A stretch of 64,000 nucleotides of DNA from Arsukibacterium ikkense (GCF_000987775.1 NZ_LAHO01000018.1:1-64000), one strand, 5' to 3'. Positions 37,084 through 46,946 are shown, counted from the first letter of the stretch. Notes: a model not told the origin generated them from the sequence alone. Program-made: numbers and translations.

Positions 37084-38910
37084 ATGGAAATTGCAGAAGT
37101 TACTACATTTTTGGCGGGCACCACGCCGTTTGAGCAGCTTAGCAGCCAGGAATTAGCCCGGCTGGCAGGACACATTAGCGTGTATTACTGTCAACGTGGC
37201 GAGACAGTGCAACTTAATACAGAACGGTTAATGATCATCCGGACTGGCATTTTTGCGTTGTACAGCGACCAGCAGACCTTACTGACCAAATTAGAAGAAG
37301 GCGATTTTTACGGCTACCAATTGCTATTAACCGGGCTAACTGATAATGACAACCTGGTGTGTGAAGAAGATGGTCTGCTATATTGGTTAACCGCTGAGGG
37401 CTTTCATCAATTGCGTTATCAATACAAAAATATTGATATCTTTTTCCAGCGCCTATTTGGCCGGCGCTTGCATCAGTATAAAGCGCAGCAAAATAATTCC
37501 CGCTTTACTCTGAAAATCAGCGATATTGTCCATGCGCATAAAATCGCTATCAGCGGCGACCAAAGCGTGCAGCAAGCCGCCAGTTTAATGACTGAAAAAC
37601 GCGTATCATCGCTGTTAGTGGAGCAGGACGAACAACTGATCGGTATTATTACCGACAGGGATTTGCGCAGCCGGGTACTGGCCGCAAACTTAGCGGCGCA
37701 AACCCCGGTGCAACAGGTGATGACCCCCAAACCCTATACCATCGATAAACATGCCTATTTGTTTGAAGCGGTACAACTGATGAGCCGGCATAATATTCAC
37801 CATTTGCCGGTGCTGGATAAACAACAAAGTTATTCCATGATTACCGCAACCGATATTATTCGCTCACAGCAAGATCATCCCGTTTACCTGATCGGCGAAA
37901 TTCATCGCCAAACCAGCATAGATGGCTTAGAGCACTGCGCCAGCCAGATCAGTGGCCTGGCGTTAACTCTGGGAAAGCAACAGGTACCGGCACATGAAGC
38001 CGGCCATATTATCACTACTATTACCGATGCCCTGACCCAGCGCCTGATTAAACTGGCTCAGATACAGCTGGGCCCAGCACCTTGTGTATTCAGCTGGCTG
38101 GCGTTTGGCTCGCAAGGGCGGATGGATCAAAGCTTAAATGCCGATCAGGATAACGCCTTACTATTAGAAAAGGAGCCGGTTGGTGAGATAGCCGATTATT
38201 TTGCCGCCCTGGCCGAATTTGTTTGTCAGGGCCTGGCGCGCTGCGGCATTATTCTGTGTCCTGGTAATATTATGGCGTCAAACAGTGCGCTGCGGCTCAG
38301 TTTAAAAGGCTGGTCGGGGCAATTTGCCAGATGGGTTAACAGCCCGACGCCTGAGGCGCTGCTAAAATCCAGTATCTTCTTCGATTTACGGGTGATTGAA
38401 GGCAGTAAAGGCCTGTTTAACGCGCTGCAGCAGGATATTCTGGCTAAAACTCATGAGAATGCGCTGTTTTTGTATCATCTGGCGCAAACTACCCTGCAAC
38501 GCACCGCGCCATTAAGCTTTCTGCGTAATTTTATTCTGGAGCATGATGGTAAACAGAAGAAAGGCCTGGATCTGAAAAAACGTGGCATTAGCTTAATTAC
38601 CGATATTGTCAGGGTATATGCCCTGTCAGCCGGTATTAGTGAAGTCAATACCCGCCAGCGCCTGGTACAATTAGCCGCTAAAGGCGTGATGGACAGCAAG
38701 GATACCCAAAATTTATCAGATGCCTTTGATGTGCTGGCCCAGCTGCGCTGGGATAAACATCAGCATGATTTGCTGCAGGGCCGTGATGTCAGCAACTTAC
38801 TCGACCCCAATGTATTATCGGGTTTGCAGCGCCATCAGTTAAAAGACAGCCTGACGGTGATTAATGATGCCCAGTCGTCATTAAAACATCGCTTCTGTCG
38901 GGAGTTGTAA
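37084..38910 (+). CDS. CBS/DUF294 nucleotidyltransferase-like signalling protein
   Basis: The 608-residue cytoplasmic protein is built from a cyclic-nucleotide-binding-like domain (about 10-130), two CBS repeats (about 145-265), a DUF294 nucleotidyltransferase-like domain and a helical DUF294 C-terminal domain (about 460-600). The DUF294 domain carries FGSQGRMDQSLNADQDNALL (about 340-359), with the GS and D-x-D pattern of GlnD-like transferases. Such proteins often adjoin actP-type symporters and the exonuclease that follows here by 2 bp. Ligand and target are unknown; a link to acetate metabolism is inferred from context. Confidence 0.92.
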   Translation: MEIAEVTTFLAGTTPFEQLSSQELARLAGHISVYYCQRGETVQLNTERLMIIRTGIFALYSDQQTLLTKLEEGDFYGYQLLLTGLTDNDNLVCEEDGLLYWLTAEGFHQLRYQYKNIDIFFQRLFGRRLHQYKAQQNNSRFTLKISDIVHAHKIAISGDQSVQQAASLMTEKRVSSLLVEQDEQLIGIITDRDLRSRVLAANLAAQTPVQQVMTPKPYTIDKHAYLFEAVQLMSRHNIHHLPVLDKQQSYSMITATDIIRSQQDHPVYLIGEIHRQTSIDGLEHCASQISGLALTLGKQQVPAHEAGHIITTITDALTQRLIKLAQIQLGPAPCVFSWLAFGSQGRMDQSLNADQDNALLLEKEPVGEIADYFAALAEFVCQGLARCGIILCPGNIMASNSALRLSLKGWSGQFARWVNSPTPEALLKSSIFFDLRVIEGSKGLFNALQQDILAKTHENALFLYHLAQTTLQRTAPLSFLRNFILEHDGKQKKGLDLKKRGISLITDIVRVYALSAGISEVNTRQRLVQLAAKGVMDSKDTQNLSDAFDVLAQLRWDKHQHDLLQGRDVSNLLDPNVLSGLQRHQLKDSLTVINDAQSSLKHRFCREL

Positions 38911-38912
38911 CC

Positions 38913-39575
38913 ATGCTGGCCTGGTTAAACAATAAAACCACCCCACTTAGCCACATTGTGCAAAACTTTAACCAGGTAGCCTTGCCTGCCGGCAATATCC
39001 GCGCCGCCGATTGTCCGTTTCTGGTAATTGATTTAGAGCTTACTGGTTTAAATGCCAAACAGGATCATATTGTGAGCCTTGGTTGGGTGCCGGTACGACA
39101 CTATGAGATAGTGCTAAGTGACGCCCGTCACTATTTAGTTAACAGCCCGGTCAGTGTTGGCCAAAGTGCGGCATTTCATGGCTTGCATGATAAAGATTTT
39201 AGTCATGCCCGGGATTTAGCGGAGGTATTGACGGAGCTGCTGCAGCATTATGCTGGCTATATTTTTGTTGCTCACCATTGCCAGCTTGATTTGCGTTTTC
39301 TGGAAGTGGCCAGCCAACGTATTTTCGGTAAGGCACCTAAGTTCAGTTTTATTGATACCCTGAATATTGAGCTGTACCGCCTGCAAAAACAGGGGATCGT
39401 TATGAAAAAAGATGCATTGCGCCTGCCGCAATGTTTAGCCCGGCACAAACTACCGCAAAGTGGCCAGCATCATGCGCTGGCCGATGCCTATAGCTGTGCC
39501 TTGCTGTTATTAAGCCAGTTAAAACACAGTCATGCCGATATTACCCTGTCCGATCTGCAGCTGCAAAGTCGTTAA
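38913..39575 (+). CDS. DnaQ-like 3'-5' exonuclease
   Basis: The 220-residue DEDD-family nuclease shows D40 and E42 in VIDLELTGL, a central HHCQLDLRFLE segment and the final HHALADAYSCALL box. It resembles the epsilon subunit but lacks the clamp-binding tail region of DnaQ. It is the last gene of the unit, 2 bp after the DUF294 gene. This exonuclease-DUF294 pair is common near acetate symporters, but its cellular job is not established. Confidence 0.9.
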   Translation: MLAWLNNKTTPLSHIVQNFNQVALPAGNIRAADCPFLVIDLELTGLNAKQDHIVSLGWVPVRHYEIVLSDARHYLVNSPVSVGQSAAFHGLHDKDFSHARDLAEVLTELLQHYAGYIFVAHHCQLDLRFLEVASQRIFGKAPKFSFIDTLNIELYRLQKQGIVMKKDALRLPQCLARHKLPQSGQHHALADAYSCALLLLSQLKHSHADITLSDLQLQSR

Positions 39576-39593
39576 CGGGTACCTGGCACCAAC

Positions 39594-41159
39594 TTACATC
39601 CAGGCTTTTTTGCTGCTTTGCAATTGATAAAGCCCCTGCTCCAGCAATGTGCTACCGGCGGTCTGCGCCATAAACGGAATCTCCAGCGTCCCACAGGCCA
39701 GCACCAACTTCACCGAGCACAAGCCAGAGCGGCGCATTAACCAGCTTTGTTTAAATTGCACCTGCTGCAGCTTGTACTTCGCCAGGCAGTAATAATCAAC
39801 GCCAAAGTAACCGCGGCGAATATAATAGTAATGGTTATCCTGCGCATAACCATAACGGTACCAGCGCATCACAATAAGCAGCGCCCAGAACGCTAACGGC
39901 AACAAGCTAAACAGCGCCAGCACCTGATACTGCTGCTGCCATAGCCATGCCGGGACAATTAATGCCACTGGCAACCAATACAATAACAGGTAGCGCCAGA
40001 TAAAACGCCGGCTTATCTGCGCAAATGCCAGCTGGTTAAGTTGATTATCCGGATAAGCATCGTCCAGCAGCTGCTGTGCTTCAGTTGGGGTAACCGATGG
40101 CACCATAATTTTCTGGTTGCTGGCAAATTGTTGCTGCTGGCCATTAATTTGCTCAAAACTCAGGTTTACCCTGCCTAACAACATATCCAGCCAGTCACGT
40201 TTTAACGCCACCCATTGCAGGCGCGATAATTTCATACCCACTTCATGCCGGGTGAGTAAGCCACTGCGCCGGATATAATTTCCCTGTTTTTTATGCAGGG
40301 TAAAACCATAAAAAGACAACACCGACCCCAATACCGAGAATAAGGTAAACAGCAACATCATAAACAGGGTAAGTGACAGTGCATACAGCCCGATTAACAG
40401 CCATGACTGCTGCGCAGGATCGAACATCACCGCTAAATCAATACCAGCCAATAGCAACAGCTGTAACAGTTTATCCGCCAGCTGATTATAAAAGGGCGCA
40501 GCTACCCCTAAAAACAACCAGATACGGTTATTGCTGATGCCGTGTATTACCAAATCGGCCAGACTACGCCTGTTCAGCAACTGCTCAGCATTCGCATTGC
40601 TGGTGTCTGTAGCCTGGTGATGCCGGGTAATTGGTGCAGCATCAACCTCGCGCACATCAAGGATGTGTTGCTTCAGTGCTTCGGCAAAAGGCCGGCGTAA
40701 GGCAACCAGCCGGGCTTCTTGCTTTACTGAGCCTGCGGTATCCAACTGCAGACAGACAAAATCACCGGGCCGGTAGAACAGTGGTTGCTCCAGTTTAATA
40801 TTCTGAATGCGGCTAAAAGGTAAGTTCAGGTATTTTTTGCTCAGTACGCCAGAGCGAATTTCTACGGTGCCGGCCGACAAGCGGTATTGAAAGTAATAAA
40901 ACTTTAATAATGCTGATACGCTAACTAACAGCAACACACCGATAACCAGGCCCAGTGCCACTGCGGGGTTTTCTTTGATCCGGTTAAACAGCAGAATAAA
41001 AGGCGGGATCAGATACACAAACTGACCAAGAAAAAACCGCAACACGCCCAGCGCAAAATACAAAATACCGATGGCCGACACCCGTTGCCACTGCGCCTGT
41101 GCAGACGGTTGGCTTAGTTGAGGTAACGGCTCCGTTGCCAGCTCGCTATTGTTGCTCAT
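39594..41159 (-). CDS. Bacterial PH-domain membrane protein (YdbT type)
   Basis: The 521-residue protein has three repeats of the bPH_2 domain, each preceded by membrane helices. KYLNLPFSRIQNIKLEQPL, MKLSRLQWVALKRDWLD and AKYKLQQVQFKQSW are the corresponding PH-type segments. The open frame runs to 41282, but ATG 41159 overlaps the preceding gene by 14 bp and avoids a long Cys-rich tail; ATG 41171 is also possible. It works with the smaller YdbS-type protein encoded just upstream. The function is unknown; in Bacillus such pairs give resistance to certain bacteriocins. Confidence 0.88.
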   Translation of the reverse strand: MSNNSELATEPLPQLSQPSAQAQWQRVSAIGILYFALGVLRFFLGQFVYLIPPFILLFNRIKENPAVALGLVIGVLLLVSVSALLKFYYFQYRLSAGTVEIRSGVLSKKYLNLPFSRIQNIKLEQPLFYRPGDFVCLQLDTAGSVKQEARLVALRRPFAEALKQHILDVREVDAAPITRHHQATDTSNANAEQLLNRRSLADLVIHGISNNRIWLFLGVAAPFYNQLADKLLQLLLLAGIDLAVMFDPAQQSWLLIGLYALSLTLFMMLLFTLFSVLGSVLSFYGFTLHKKQGNYIRRSGLLTRHEVGMKLSRLQWVALKRDWLDMLLGRVNLSFEQINGQQQQFASNQKIMVPSVTPTEAQQLLDDAYPDNQLNQLAFAQISRRFIWRYLLLYWLPVALIVPAWLWQQQYQVLALFSLLPLAFWALLIVMRWYRYGYAQDNHYYYIRRGYFGVDYYCLAKYKLQQVQFKQSWLMRRSGLCSVKLVLACGTLEIPFMAQTAGSTLLEQGLYQLQSSKKAWM

Positions 41160-41697
41160 CTTGCAGGGCATCCTTGTGCTGCAATACAAACTGGCGGATT
41201 TGCTGTGCTTGCGCAAGCAGCAGGCCCGGAATTTCAAAGGTGTGTAATGCGCCACCGGCACTAAATAGCTGCAAACGCGCAAGTCCGGCTTTGCGTTCCA
41301 GTGGCCCTTGTTTTAGTTCAATATGTTGCACCCGCACAACCGGCTGGGTAATGATGTTTCTGAAAAATATACCTGAACTGTAACTGATATCATGCTCACG
41401 CAGGGCAAAGTGTTTACACTTATCGGCCTGCCAGCAAAAAAGCGCGCGCAGCAGCCCAACTAACGGCAGCAGCCACAGCGCATGTTCCACCAGCTGCAGC
41501 ACATTGGCAGGCAATGCCCACCAGGGTTGCCACCACAGCAGCACTACCATCAGCAATAACAGGGTAAAAACTGCTGCATTGACGCCTTGTCGCAACAACC
41601 GGTAGCTTCTGGCTAGGGGCTCCAGTTGCAATGTCGCCAGCGGCGCCAGCTGCTCACTGTTAATTTGCAGATTGGTAAAGCTACTTTGCTCAGTCAT
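41146..41697 (-). CDS. Bacterial PH-domain membrane protein (YdbS type)
   Basis: The 183-residue protein has two membrane helices (about 38-60 and 62-82) followed by one bPH_2 domain (DISYSSGIFFRNIITQPVVR and the KAGLARLQLFSAGG stretch). It overlaps the YdbT-type gene by 14 bp, forming the usual two-gene unit. It is directly adjacent to the yehS gene. Confidence 0.88.
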   Translation of the reverse strand: MTEQSSFTNLQINSEQLAPLATLQLEPLARSYRLLRQGVNAAVFTLLLLMVVLLWWQPWWALPANVLQLVEHALWLLPLVGLLRALFCWQADKCKHFALREHDISYSSGIFFRNIITQPVVRVQHIELKQGPLERKAGLARLQLFSAGGALHTFEIPGLLLAQAQQIRQFVLQHKDALQDEQQ

Positions 41698-42180
41698 TTA
41701 TTCCGCTATCTCAGCATTACTACCCGGCCGGTATTTTAACTGTAAACCTTTGATAAAGTTGCGTAGTACCTGATCCTGACATGCCCGGAAATGTTTATGG
41801 TCGGCGCGGCGAAAAAACGCACTGAGCTCAGGCTTACTTAACCTGAAATCAGCCAAAGCCATCACAGCCATAATATCGTCATCTTTAAAATCGAGCGCAA
41901 TTTTCAGCTTGCGAAAAATAATATTATGATTAAGCCGTTGCTCAGGTTCAGCTTGCGGCCCATCTTTGCGGCCGCGCTTATGGATAATAAGGCCATTTAA
42001 AAAGCGGGCTAAATCGACATCGGCCATAGCACCGAATTCGCTGTCATCATCTTTACTCAGCCAGCTAATCATTTGCTCACGGCTGGGCGTTTGCCCGCCA
42101 AGCGCCATAATATCGCTCATGGTACTGTTATTGTAGTCAAAGGCATACCGCAAGCGGCGTAACACGTCATTATTGGTCAC
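41698..42180 (-). CDS. yehS: YehS family (DUF1456) protein
   Basis: The 160-residue protein is built from two related halves, NNDVLRRLRYAFDYNNSTM and NHNIIFRKLKIALDFKDDD, each about 70 residues long. This duplicate is the DUF1456 pattern of E. coli YehS, whose role is unknown. It lies between efp and the ydbS-type gene. Confidence 0.92.
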   Translation of the reverse strand: MTNNDVLRRLRYAFDYNNSTMSDIMALGGQTPSREQMISWLSKDDDSEFGAMADVDLARFLNGLIIHKRGRKDGPQAEPEQRLNHNIIFRKLKIALDFKDDDIMAVMALADFRLSKPELSAFFRRADHKHFRACQDQVLRNFIKGLQLKYRPGSNAEIAE

Positions 42181-42204
42181 AGTGCAATCCTGTTATTGGC
42201 TATA

Positions 42205-42236
42205 AAACAACAAAAGGCGCAGAACGCGCCCTTTGT
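42205..42236 (-). terminator. Terminator of efp
   Basis: GGGCGC and GCGCC pair around GTTCT on the minus strand, followed by TTTTGTTGTTTTAT. The tail is interrupted but T-rich. Confidence 0.6.
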
Positions 42237-42256
42237 TATCGCTTATGCATAAAAAA

Positions 42257-42814
42257 TTACTTCGCGCGGCTACGGTATTCGTCGGTGCGGGTGTCAATTT
42301 CAATTTTGTCACCAATATCCACGAAAGCAGGTACCATTAACTCAAAACCGGTGTCCAGCTTCGCTGGTTTCATCACTTTACCCGTGGTGTCGCCTTTGGC
42401 TGCAGGTTCAGTGTATACCACTTCACGAACCACAACGGTTGGCAAATCAACAGAAATAGCCCGCTCGTTGTAGAATACCACTGAACACTCCATCCCGTCT
42501 GTCAGGTACTTCAGTGCTTCGGTCATGTTTTCAGCTTCGATTTCAAACTGGTTATACTCAGAATCCATAAACACGTACATCGGATCAGAGAAGTAAGAAT
42601 AAGTTACTTCTTTGGTTTCCAGCAGCACCTGCTCGAATTTATCATCTGCACGGTATACCGTCTCCATGCCCTGGGCATTGAGCAGGTTTTTCATTTTCAT
42701 TTTAACCACGGCAGAGTTACGGCCAGATTTATTAAACTCGGCTTTTAAAATCACCATTGGTTCTGTGCCAACCATAATAACCTGACCGGCGCGCAGTTCT
42801 TGGGCTGTTTTCAT
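42257..42814 (-). CDS. efp: Translation elongation factor P (arginine type)
   Basis: The 185-residue EF-P relieves ribosome stalling at polyproline. Counting from ATG 42814 the loop tip is R32 in [12 protein letters not shown], replacing the lysine of the EpmABC type, as in EarP-modified EF-P of Pseudomonas. ATG 42817 just before it is an alternative start. The maturing enzyme gene earP lies 16 bp upstream. Confidence 0.97.
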   Translation of the reverse strand: MKTAQELRAGQVIMVGTEPMVILKAEFNKSGRNSAVVKMKMKNLLNAQGMETVYRADDKFEQVLLETKEVTYSYFSDPMYVFMDSEYNQFEIEAENMTEALKYLTDGMECSVVFYNERAISVDLPTVVVREVVYTEPAAKGDTTGKVMKPAKLDTGFELMVPAFVDIGDKIEIDTRTDEYRSRAK

Positions 42815-42830
42815 CATTATTGAAATATCT

Positions 42831-44039
42831 TCATTGTTGGGAAAAATTGGGCGTTATTATAAATTTTTTTTTGGCAAAGTGCACGAGGTTGCTGGCAAGA
42901 TCTCCATTTGCCATTAATTGCTGGCGCCACAGCTGGTTGTAAGCGGCAATTTGTGGCAATTGCTGCGAAAAATCGCGCCATGTAGTGCCAAGATAGTCAT
43001 CGTTATTCCAGCTAAGGTAAAACTGTTGTACTACCTGAGCCAAAGCGGCAGGCATCTGTTGACCATAACTATCGAGAAAGGCTTGCAACTTAATCAAATG
43101 CGCGGCTTGTTGCTGGCGGTAAATTTGCCAGACAAAAGGCCGGCCCGCCCAATGCGCCCGGATAATGGAATCTTCGCCGCGCACAAAGTTCAGATCGCAG
43201 GCGGCCAACAGTAAATCGTAATCTGGCTGAGCCAGAAACGGTATAACTTTGATGCTTAACTGTCCCAGCTGAAGCATGTCAGTGCAAAGTAATTCCGGAT
43301 ACTGTCTAGTTAGCTCGTTTGCCAGCTCACCGTGCGGAACTAAGCAAAGCACCCTGCCCGCGTGCTGCTGCCATTGCTGTAACAAGCTGTCTAGCTGCTG
43401 ATGGCCATAAGCAAACATTGAAATTTTCAACTGATATTCGCTGCCATTAACCCCAAGCTGTTGCCAAAAGCGTTGCACCGCGGCGCTATCTGCAGTAAAG
43501 CTCTGCAGTCGTGTCAGCAGTTGCTGCTCGTATAACAAACCACCGGTTTTGTTGTTAAAACCGGGGAAAAAGAAGAACTTGTCCAAGGCCACCTGCGGCT
43601 GTGGTGAGCTTAAACCATGGCAGCCCTCTACCCACTGCTCTGCCGATAAATATTCCAAATTGAGCCACAATGGTGGCGGCTGCTGCCGGGCCATTTGCTG
43701 CTGATAGGCAGCAGGGATGGTACAGGCTAATGCTTCAATAACCACGTCTGCCGCAGGAAATTGCTGCCAATGCAGCGGATCAACAGGCTCATTCGGCCAG
43801 TGTAATACCTCTACCCCCAACACAACTTGCTGTGCCAGCGTGGGCGATATTTGCGGACAAATTTGCAAAAAGCTGGTTAAGTCATCAACCAGTAGCTGCA
43901 CCCTGATGCCATGCTCGGCGACCAGCTGACGGCTTAAACGCCAGCAGATGCCAATATCGCCAAAGTTATCAACTACCGAGCAAAAAATTTGCCAGCATTG
44001 TGGCTGAGCTTTCTGTTGATTTAGAATAGATTGATTCAA
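42831..44039 (-). CDS. earP: EF-P arginine rhamnosyltransferase EarP
   Basis: The 402-residue GT-B glycosyltransferase transfers rhamnose from dTDP-rhamnose onto R32 of EF-P. Two conserved aspartates lie in [14 protein letters not shown] (residues 23-36) and the catalytic glutamate region is [16 protein letters not shown]. The adjacency and same orientation with an arginine-type efp strongly confirm the call. Confidence 0.97.
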   Translation of the reverse strand: MNQSILNQQKAQPQCWQIFCSVVDNFGDIGICWRLSRQLVAEHGIRVQLLVDDLTSFLQICPQISPTLAQQVVLGVEVLHWPNEPVDPLHWQQFPAADVVIEALACTIPAAYQQQMARQQPPPLWLNLEYLSAEQWVEGCHGLSSPQPQVALDKFFFFPGFNNKTGGLLYEQQLLTRLQSFTADSAAVQRFWQQLGVNGSEYQLKISMFAYGHQQLDSLLQQWQQHAGRVLCLVPHGELANELTRQYPELLCTDMLQLGQLSIKVIPFLAQPDYDLLLAACDLNFVRGEDSIIRAHWAGRPFVWQIYRQQQAAHLIKLQAFLDSYGQQMPAALAQVVQQFYLSWNNDDYLGTTWRDFSQQLPQIAAYNQLWRQQLMANGDLASNLVHFAKKKFIITPNFSQQ

Positions 44040-44058
44040 ACGCCACCCGTGATACAGC

Positions 44059-44427
44059 TTAAAGTAGTAAAGGTACTATTATACCGAGCGTGATACGCAG
44101 AAACAGCCATAAAATGAGCAGAAAAAGCACGGTCACCACCCAGGCCAGACAATAATGCAGCAGGTATCGCAGTCGATATTGCAGCCTGGGCCAGAACGCC
44201 GTTGGCGCTACAGCAGTTATTGGCGTTGCAAACAACAACGTTAGCAGCATCATATTGAGCAAAAATGCAAAACTGACTAATGCAGTTAACTGCCAGCGCT
44301 GGCTTACCTCAACAGGAGCACGCAGTAACAGGTAAACCAGCCACCCCAGGCAGATAATGGCTAATCCAAACCATAGCGTTTGTAACGGTCGCAAGATGCT
44401 GGCTAACCTATAATAGAATGTCAGCAT
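44059..44427 (-). CDS. Uncharacterised small membrane protein
   Basis: The 122-residue protein has three or four hydrophobic segments (about residues 15-36, 46-68 and 88-120). It was not recognised. Its ATG overlaps the stop of the gene upstream by one base, so both are surely cotranslated. It lies 19 bp before earP on the same strand. Confidence 0.78.
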   Translation of the reverse strand: MLTFYYRLASILRPLQTLWFGLAIICLGWLVYLLLRAPVEVSQRWQLTALVSFAFLLNMMLLTLLFATPITAVAPTAFWPRLQYRLRYLLHYCLAWVVTVLFLLILWLFLRITLGIIVPLLL

Positions 44428-44954
44428 CAGGAGCCATCCTGCTGTCTGATATCAGCCGGATAGATGGCTAAAATGCCCGACTCACCTGCCATATCGCCCA
44501 CTAACCAGATTTGCTGAAAGGGATGACGTTTTGGCATATGCAATTTATCAAGATGTGACAACATATCCTGACGTGTCCACAACGGGTTAGCATTGCGGAT
44601 CACCAACCAGACATGATCACTCTGGTAGCGCTTCTCAGCTTTACTACTGATAATACGGTTTAATGCGGTAAGTAGCCGATGCTCAGGCGGTGTGCGTAAC
44701 AGTGCCATCAGTTCACGGTGGGTTTCTGCGCTGATGGCTCTGCCTAAAATATGCATGGCTTCTACTTCACTGCCATATAAATGAGCAATTTCCAGGTCGA
44801 GCTTAGTATTGTCGTAATAACAGGAGACATCAGGCCTGGCTGGCTCATTGTGCCAGATATGGCGCATTTTTATGCCAAAGCGTTGCTGATACAACCGCAT
44901 AAAAATGCGGGCAGCTTCGTGTTCCAGTTTTATTTTTTCTTCAGTGCCATTCAT
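44427..44954 (-). CDS. Uncharacterised cytoplasmic protein
   Basis: I do not recognise this 175-residue protein. It has a helical N-terminus, a beta segment CYYDNTKLDLEIAHLYG (about 45-61) and a later HVWLVIRN strand. The D-x-E after a strand recalls PD-(D/E)XK nuclease-like folds, but no full motif can be shown. ATG 44954 with AAGG before it is preferred to the longer frame. It overlaps the following membrane-protein gene by one base. Confidence 0.75.
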   Translation of the reverse strand: MNGTEEKIKLEHEAARIFMRLYQQRFGIKMRHIWHNEPARPDVSCYYDNTKLDLEIAHLYGSEVEAMHILGRAISAETHRELMALLRTPPEHRLLTALNRIISSKAEKRYQSDHVWLVIRNANPLWTRQDMLSHLDKLHMPKRHPFQQIWLVGDMAGESGILAIYPADIRQQDGS

Positions 44955-44973
44955 CACCTTTACCTTAGCAGGC

Positions 44974-45597
44974 TTAACTTGCTGCTGTGAAGTAGTAACG
45001 CCAGATTTCAATGATCACTGGCAGCACCGACAGCAACAGGATCAAGCCCATGCAAATGTTAAAGATCCGCTGCACCAGTGGTTGCGTCAGCATTTTACGC
45101 AAACCGGCACCAAATACCAGCCAGAGGCCAACGCAGGGAAACGCTACTAACAGAAACGCCAGGGTAATAACCAGCACCTGATACCAATAGACCCCGCTTA
45201 CTGACGTAAAGGCTGCCACAGCTCCGGAGGCCATCACCCAGGCTTTGCCATTGACCCATTGAAACAATGCCGCCTGAATAAAGCTCAATGGCTTACTTTT
45301 GCCGGTAGCAATGGTTTCTGGCCGGGCGCTGGCGATGTGCCATGCTAACCAGATTAAATACAAGGTGCCGACAATTTTAATCAGTTGGTGAAGATGTGGA
45401 TAACGATCAAACACCACCCCAAACCCCAGACCAACCAACAACACCATCAATGGAAAACCCAGACAAATGCCGAGCCAGTGCGGCATACTCTGTTTAATAC
45501 CGTAATTGACGCCGGATGACATAATCATCACATTATTTGGGCCGGGCGTTATGGTCGTCGAAAACGCAAAAAATAACACCGCTAAAAACAGTTCCAT
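44974..45597 (-). CDS. LysE/RhtB family amino-acid exporter
   Basis: The 207-residue inner-membrane protein has six hydrophobic segments. The N-terminal TPGPNNVMIMSSGVNYG at about residues 17-33 is the hallmark of LysE/RhtB exporters. The exported amino acid cannot be read from sequence. It precedes the unknown pair on the same strand. Confidence 0.93.
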   Translation of the reverse strand: MELFLAVLFFAFSTTITPGPNNVMIMSSGVNYGIKQSMPHWLGICLGFPLMVLLVGLGFGVVFDRYPHLHQLIKIVGTLYLIWLAWHIASARPETIATGKSKPLSFIQAALFQWVNGKAWVMASGAVAAFTSVSGVYWYQVLVITLAFLLVAFPCVGLWLVFGAGLRKMLTQPLVQRIFNICMGLILLLSVLPVIIEIWRYYFTAAS

Positions 45598-45622
45598 ATG
45601 TGCTCTTTACTATCGGCAAAAA

Positions 45623-46477
45623 TTACTTAGCCGGATAATACCAGAGTCGAGGGTCTTGCAGCGGTGTTTGTGCGGGTAAAAGTGGATTATCCAGCTTAAT
45701 TATTTGTCGTTGTTCCAGCTTCAGTTCAGCCAGCTGACGTGAGAAAAACTGTTGGAACAATTGCTCGAAACTGCCATCAGCCAGCATCTTCTGCAACCCC
45801 TGTTCGATATCAATCGCCAGCTGCTGATTGTCAGAATTAACAAAAAAGTAGCTGGCCGACGGATAGTAAATAAGCCAGTTTTGTTCAATAACTAATTGCT
45901 GCGCCGTTAGTAAACTGGCTTCATCGGTTATCTCCAGCACATTACGTGGCACCGCGTCTACCCGCCGTCGCTGTAACATGCTAAAAATGTTATCGTAGCG
46001 AGCTGCCTCAATAACATTTAAACCATTTAAGCGCAAAATTTTCGTATCAACCCAGTCATGGCCCTGAGCATATAACAAACGTCGAATAGTAACAGGCGCA
46101 TGTCTGGCAGCAAAAGCATCACGATTTTCCTGATGGATCAATGATACCCGGTAGCCACTAAGGCCTTTAAATATTGGGATGCGAATGGGCAGCAACTCCA
46201 GTTCCCGTTCAACCGATGTCATAGTCCACAACACATCAATTTCCTGGCGCTCGCGCAAAAACACCATAGCCCGGGATTTTGACATCGGCTCAGCCGAGCT
46301 TTGTAACTGATAGCCTTTGCCTGAGTAGGCCAGTGCTTGCTCTAACAGCGCCAGCGGGTATACAGAACGGGGGGCTTGCTGGTTGGCTACAGCAGGATAA
46401 CGCACAGGTTCAGCCTGACACAGCAGGCCGGTGGTGATTAACGCAACGAACAGTATTGCCATCTTTACGTTTAACAC
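45623..46477 (-). CDS. Periplasmic solute-binding protein (SBP_bac_3 type)
   Basis: The 284-residue secreted protein has a signal peptide (AILFVALITTGLLCQA, about residues 7-22). The body fits family 3 substrate-binding proteins (MVFLRERQEIDVLWTMTS; a DAVPRN segment in the second lobe). GTG 46477 has AAGGAG eight bases before it and is favoured over ATG 46462. There is no permease or ATPase gene beside it, so it may be an orphan binding or sensing protein. Confidence 0.85.
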   Translation of the reverse strand: MLNVKMAILFVALITTGLLCQAEPVRYPAVANQQAPRSVYPLALLEQALAYSGKGYQLQSSAEPMSKSRAMVFLRERQEIDVLWTMTSVERELELLPIRIPIFKGLSGYRVSLIHQENRDAFAARHAPVTIRRLLYAQGHDWVDTKILRLNGLNVIEAARYDNIFSMLQRRRVDAVPRNVLEITDEASLLTAQQLVIEQNWLIYYPSASYFFVNSDNQQLAIDIEQGLQKMLADGSFEQLFQQFFSRQLAELKLEQRQIIKLDNPLLPAQTPLQDPRLWYYPAK

Positions 46478-46659
46478 TGTGATAGCTCCTTGTTGTCTTG
46501 CTACGTTTGTTAGAAGGTAACAGTTCAGTGATACTCACGCCCTACTAATTAATGATAAAATGATGATATTTATTTAGCTTTTACGTCAACTTTATAACAT
46601 ACTGATTTGCTTTAATTAAACCATTAGCTAGACTGGTATGGATAACAAAGGAGAACGTT

Positions 46660-46854
46660 ATGAATAAAATTATTGGTTTGGCATTATTGGTTGTGGGTGC
46701 GGTTCTACTTTATTTTGGTTACAACGCTTATAACTCTGCAGCGTCAGAAATTTCAGAGTTAGTCACCGGCAGTCCCACAGACAACGCAGTTTGGTACTTA
46801 GTCGGTGGTGCCCTGGCCGTGATTATTGGTCTTGGTGCCTTACTGAAAAAATAG
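46660..46854 (+). CDS. DUF3185 family small membrane protein
   Basis: The 64-residue protein has two membrane helices (about 4-25 and 45-62) joined by a polar loop with SELVTGSPTDNAVW, as in DUF3185 proteins. AAAGGAGAA stands before the ATG. It is a single-gene unit ending in a strong hairpin. The function is unknown. Confidence 0.88.
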   Translation: MNKIIGLALLVVGAVLLYFGYNAYNSAASEISELVTGSPTDNAVWYLVGGALAVIIGLGALLKK

Positions 46855-46872
46855 CAATGTTTTGACTTATTA

Positions 46873-46904
46873 AAAGTAAAGGCCACTATTGTGGCCTTTA
46901 CTTT
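46873..46904. terminator. Bidirectional terminator between the DUF3185 gene and glnS
   Basis: AAAGTAAAGGCCAC and GTGGCCTTTACTTT pair over 14 bp around TATT. T-rich ends occur on both strands, fitting the convergent genes. Confidence 0.8.
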
Positions 46905-46946
46905 ATCAACTATAGCCCGGGTTAACGGGCTGCTGCAGCATTAATT

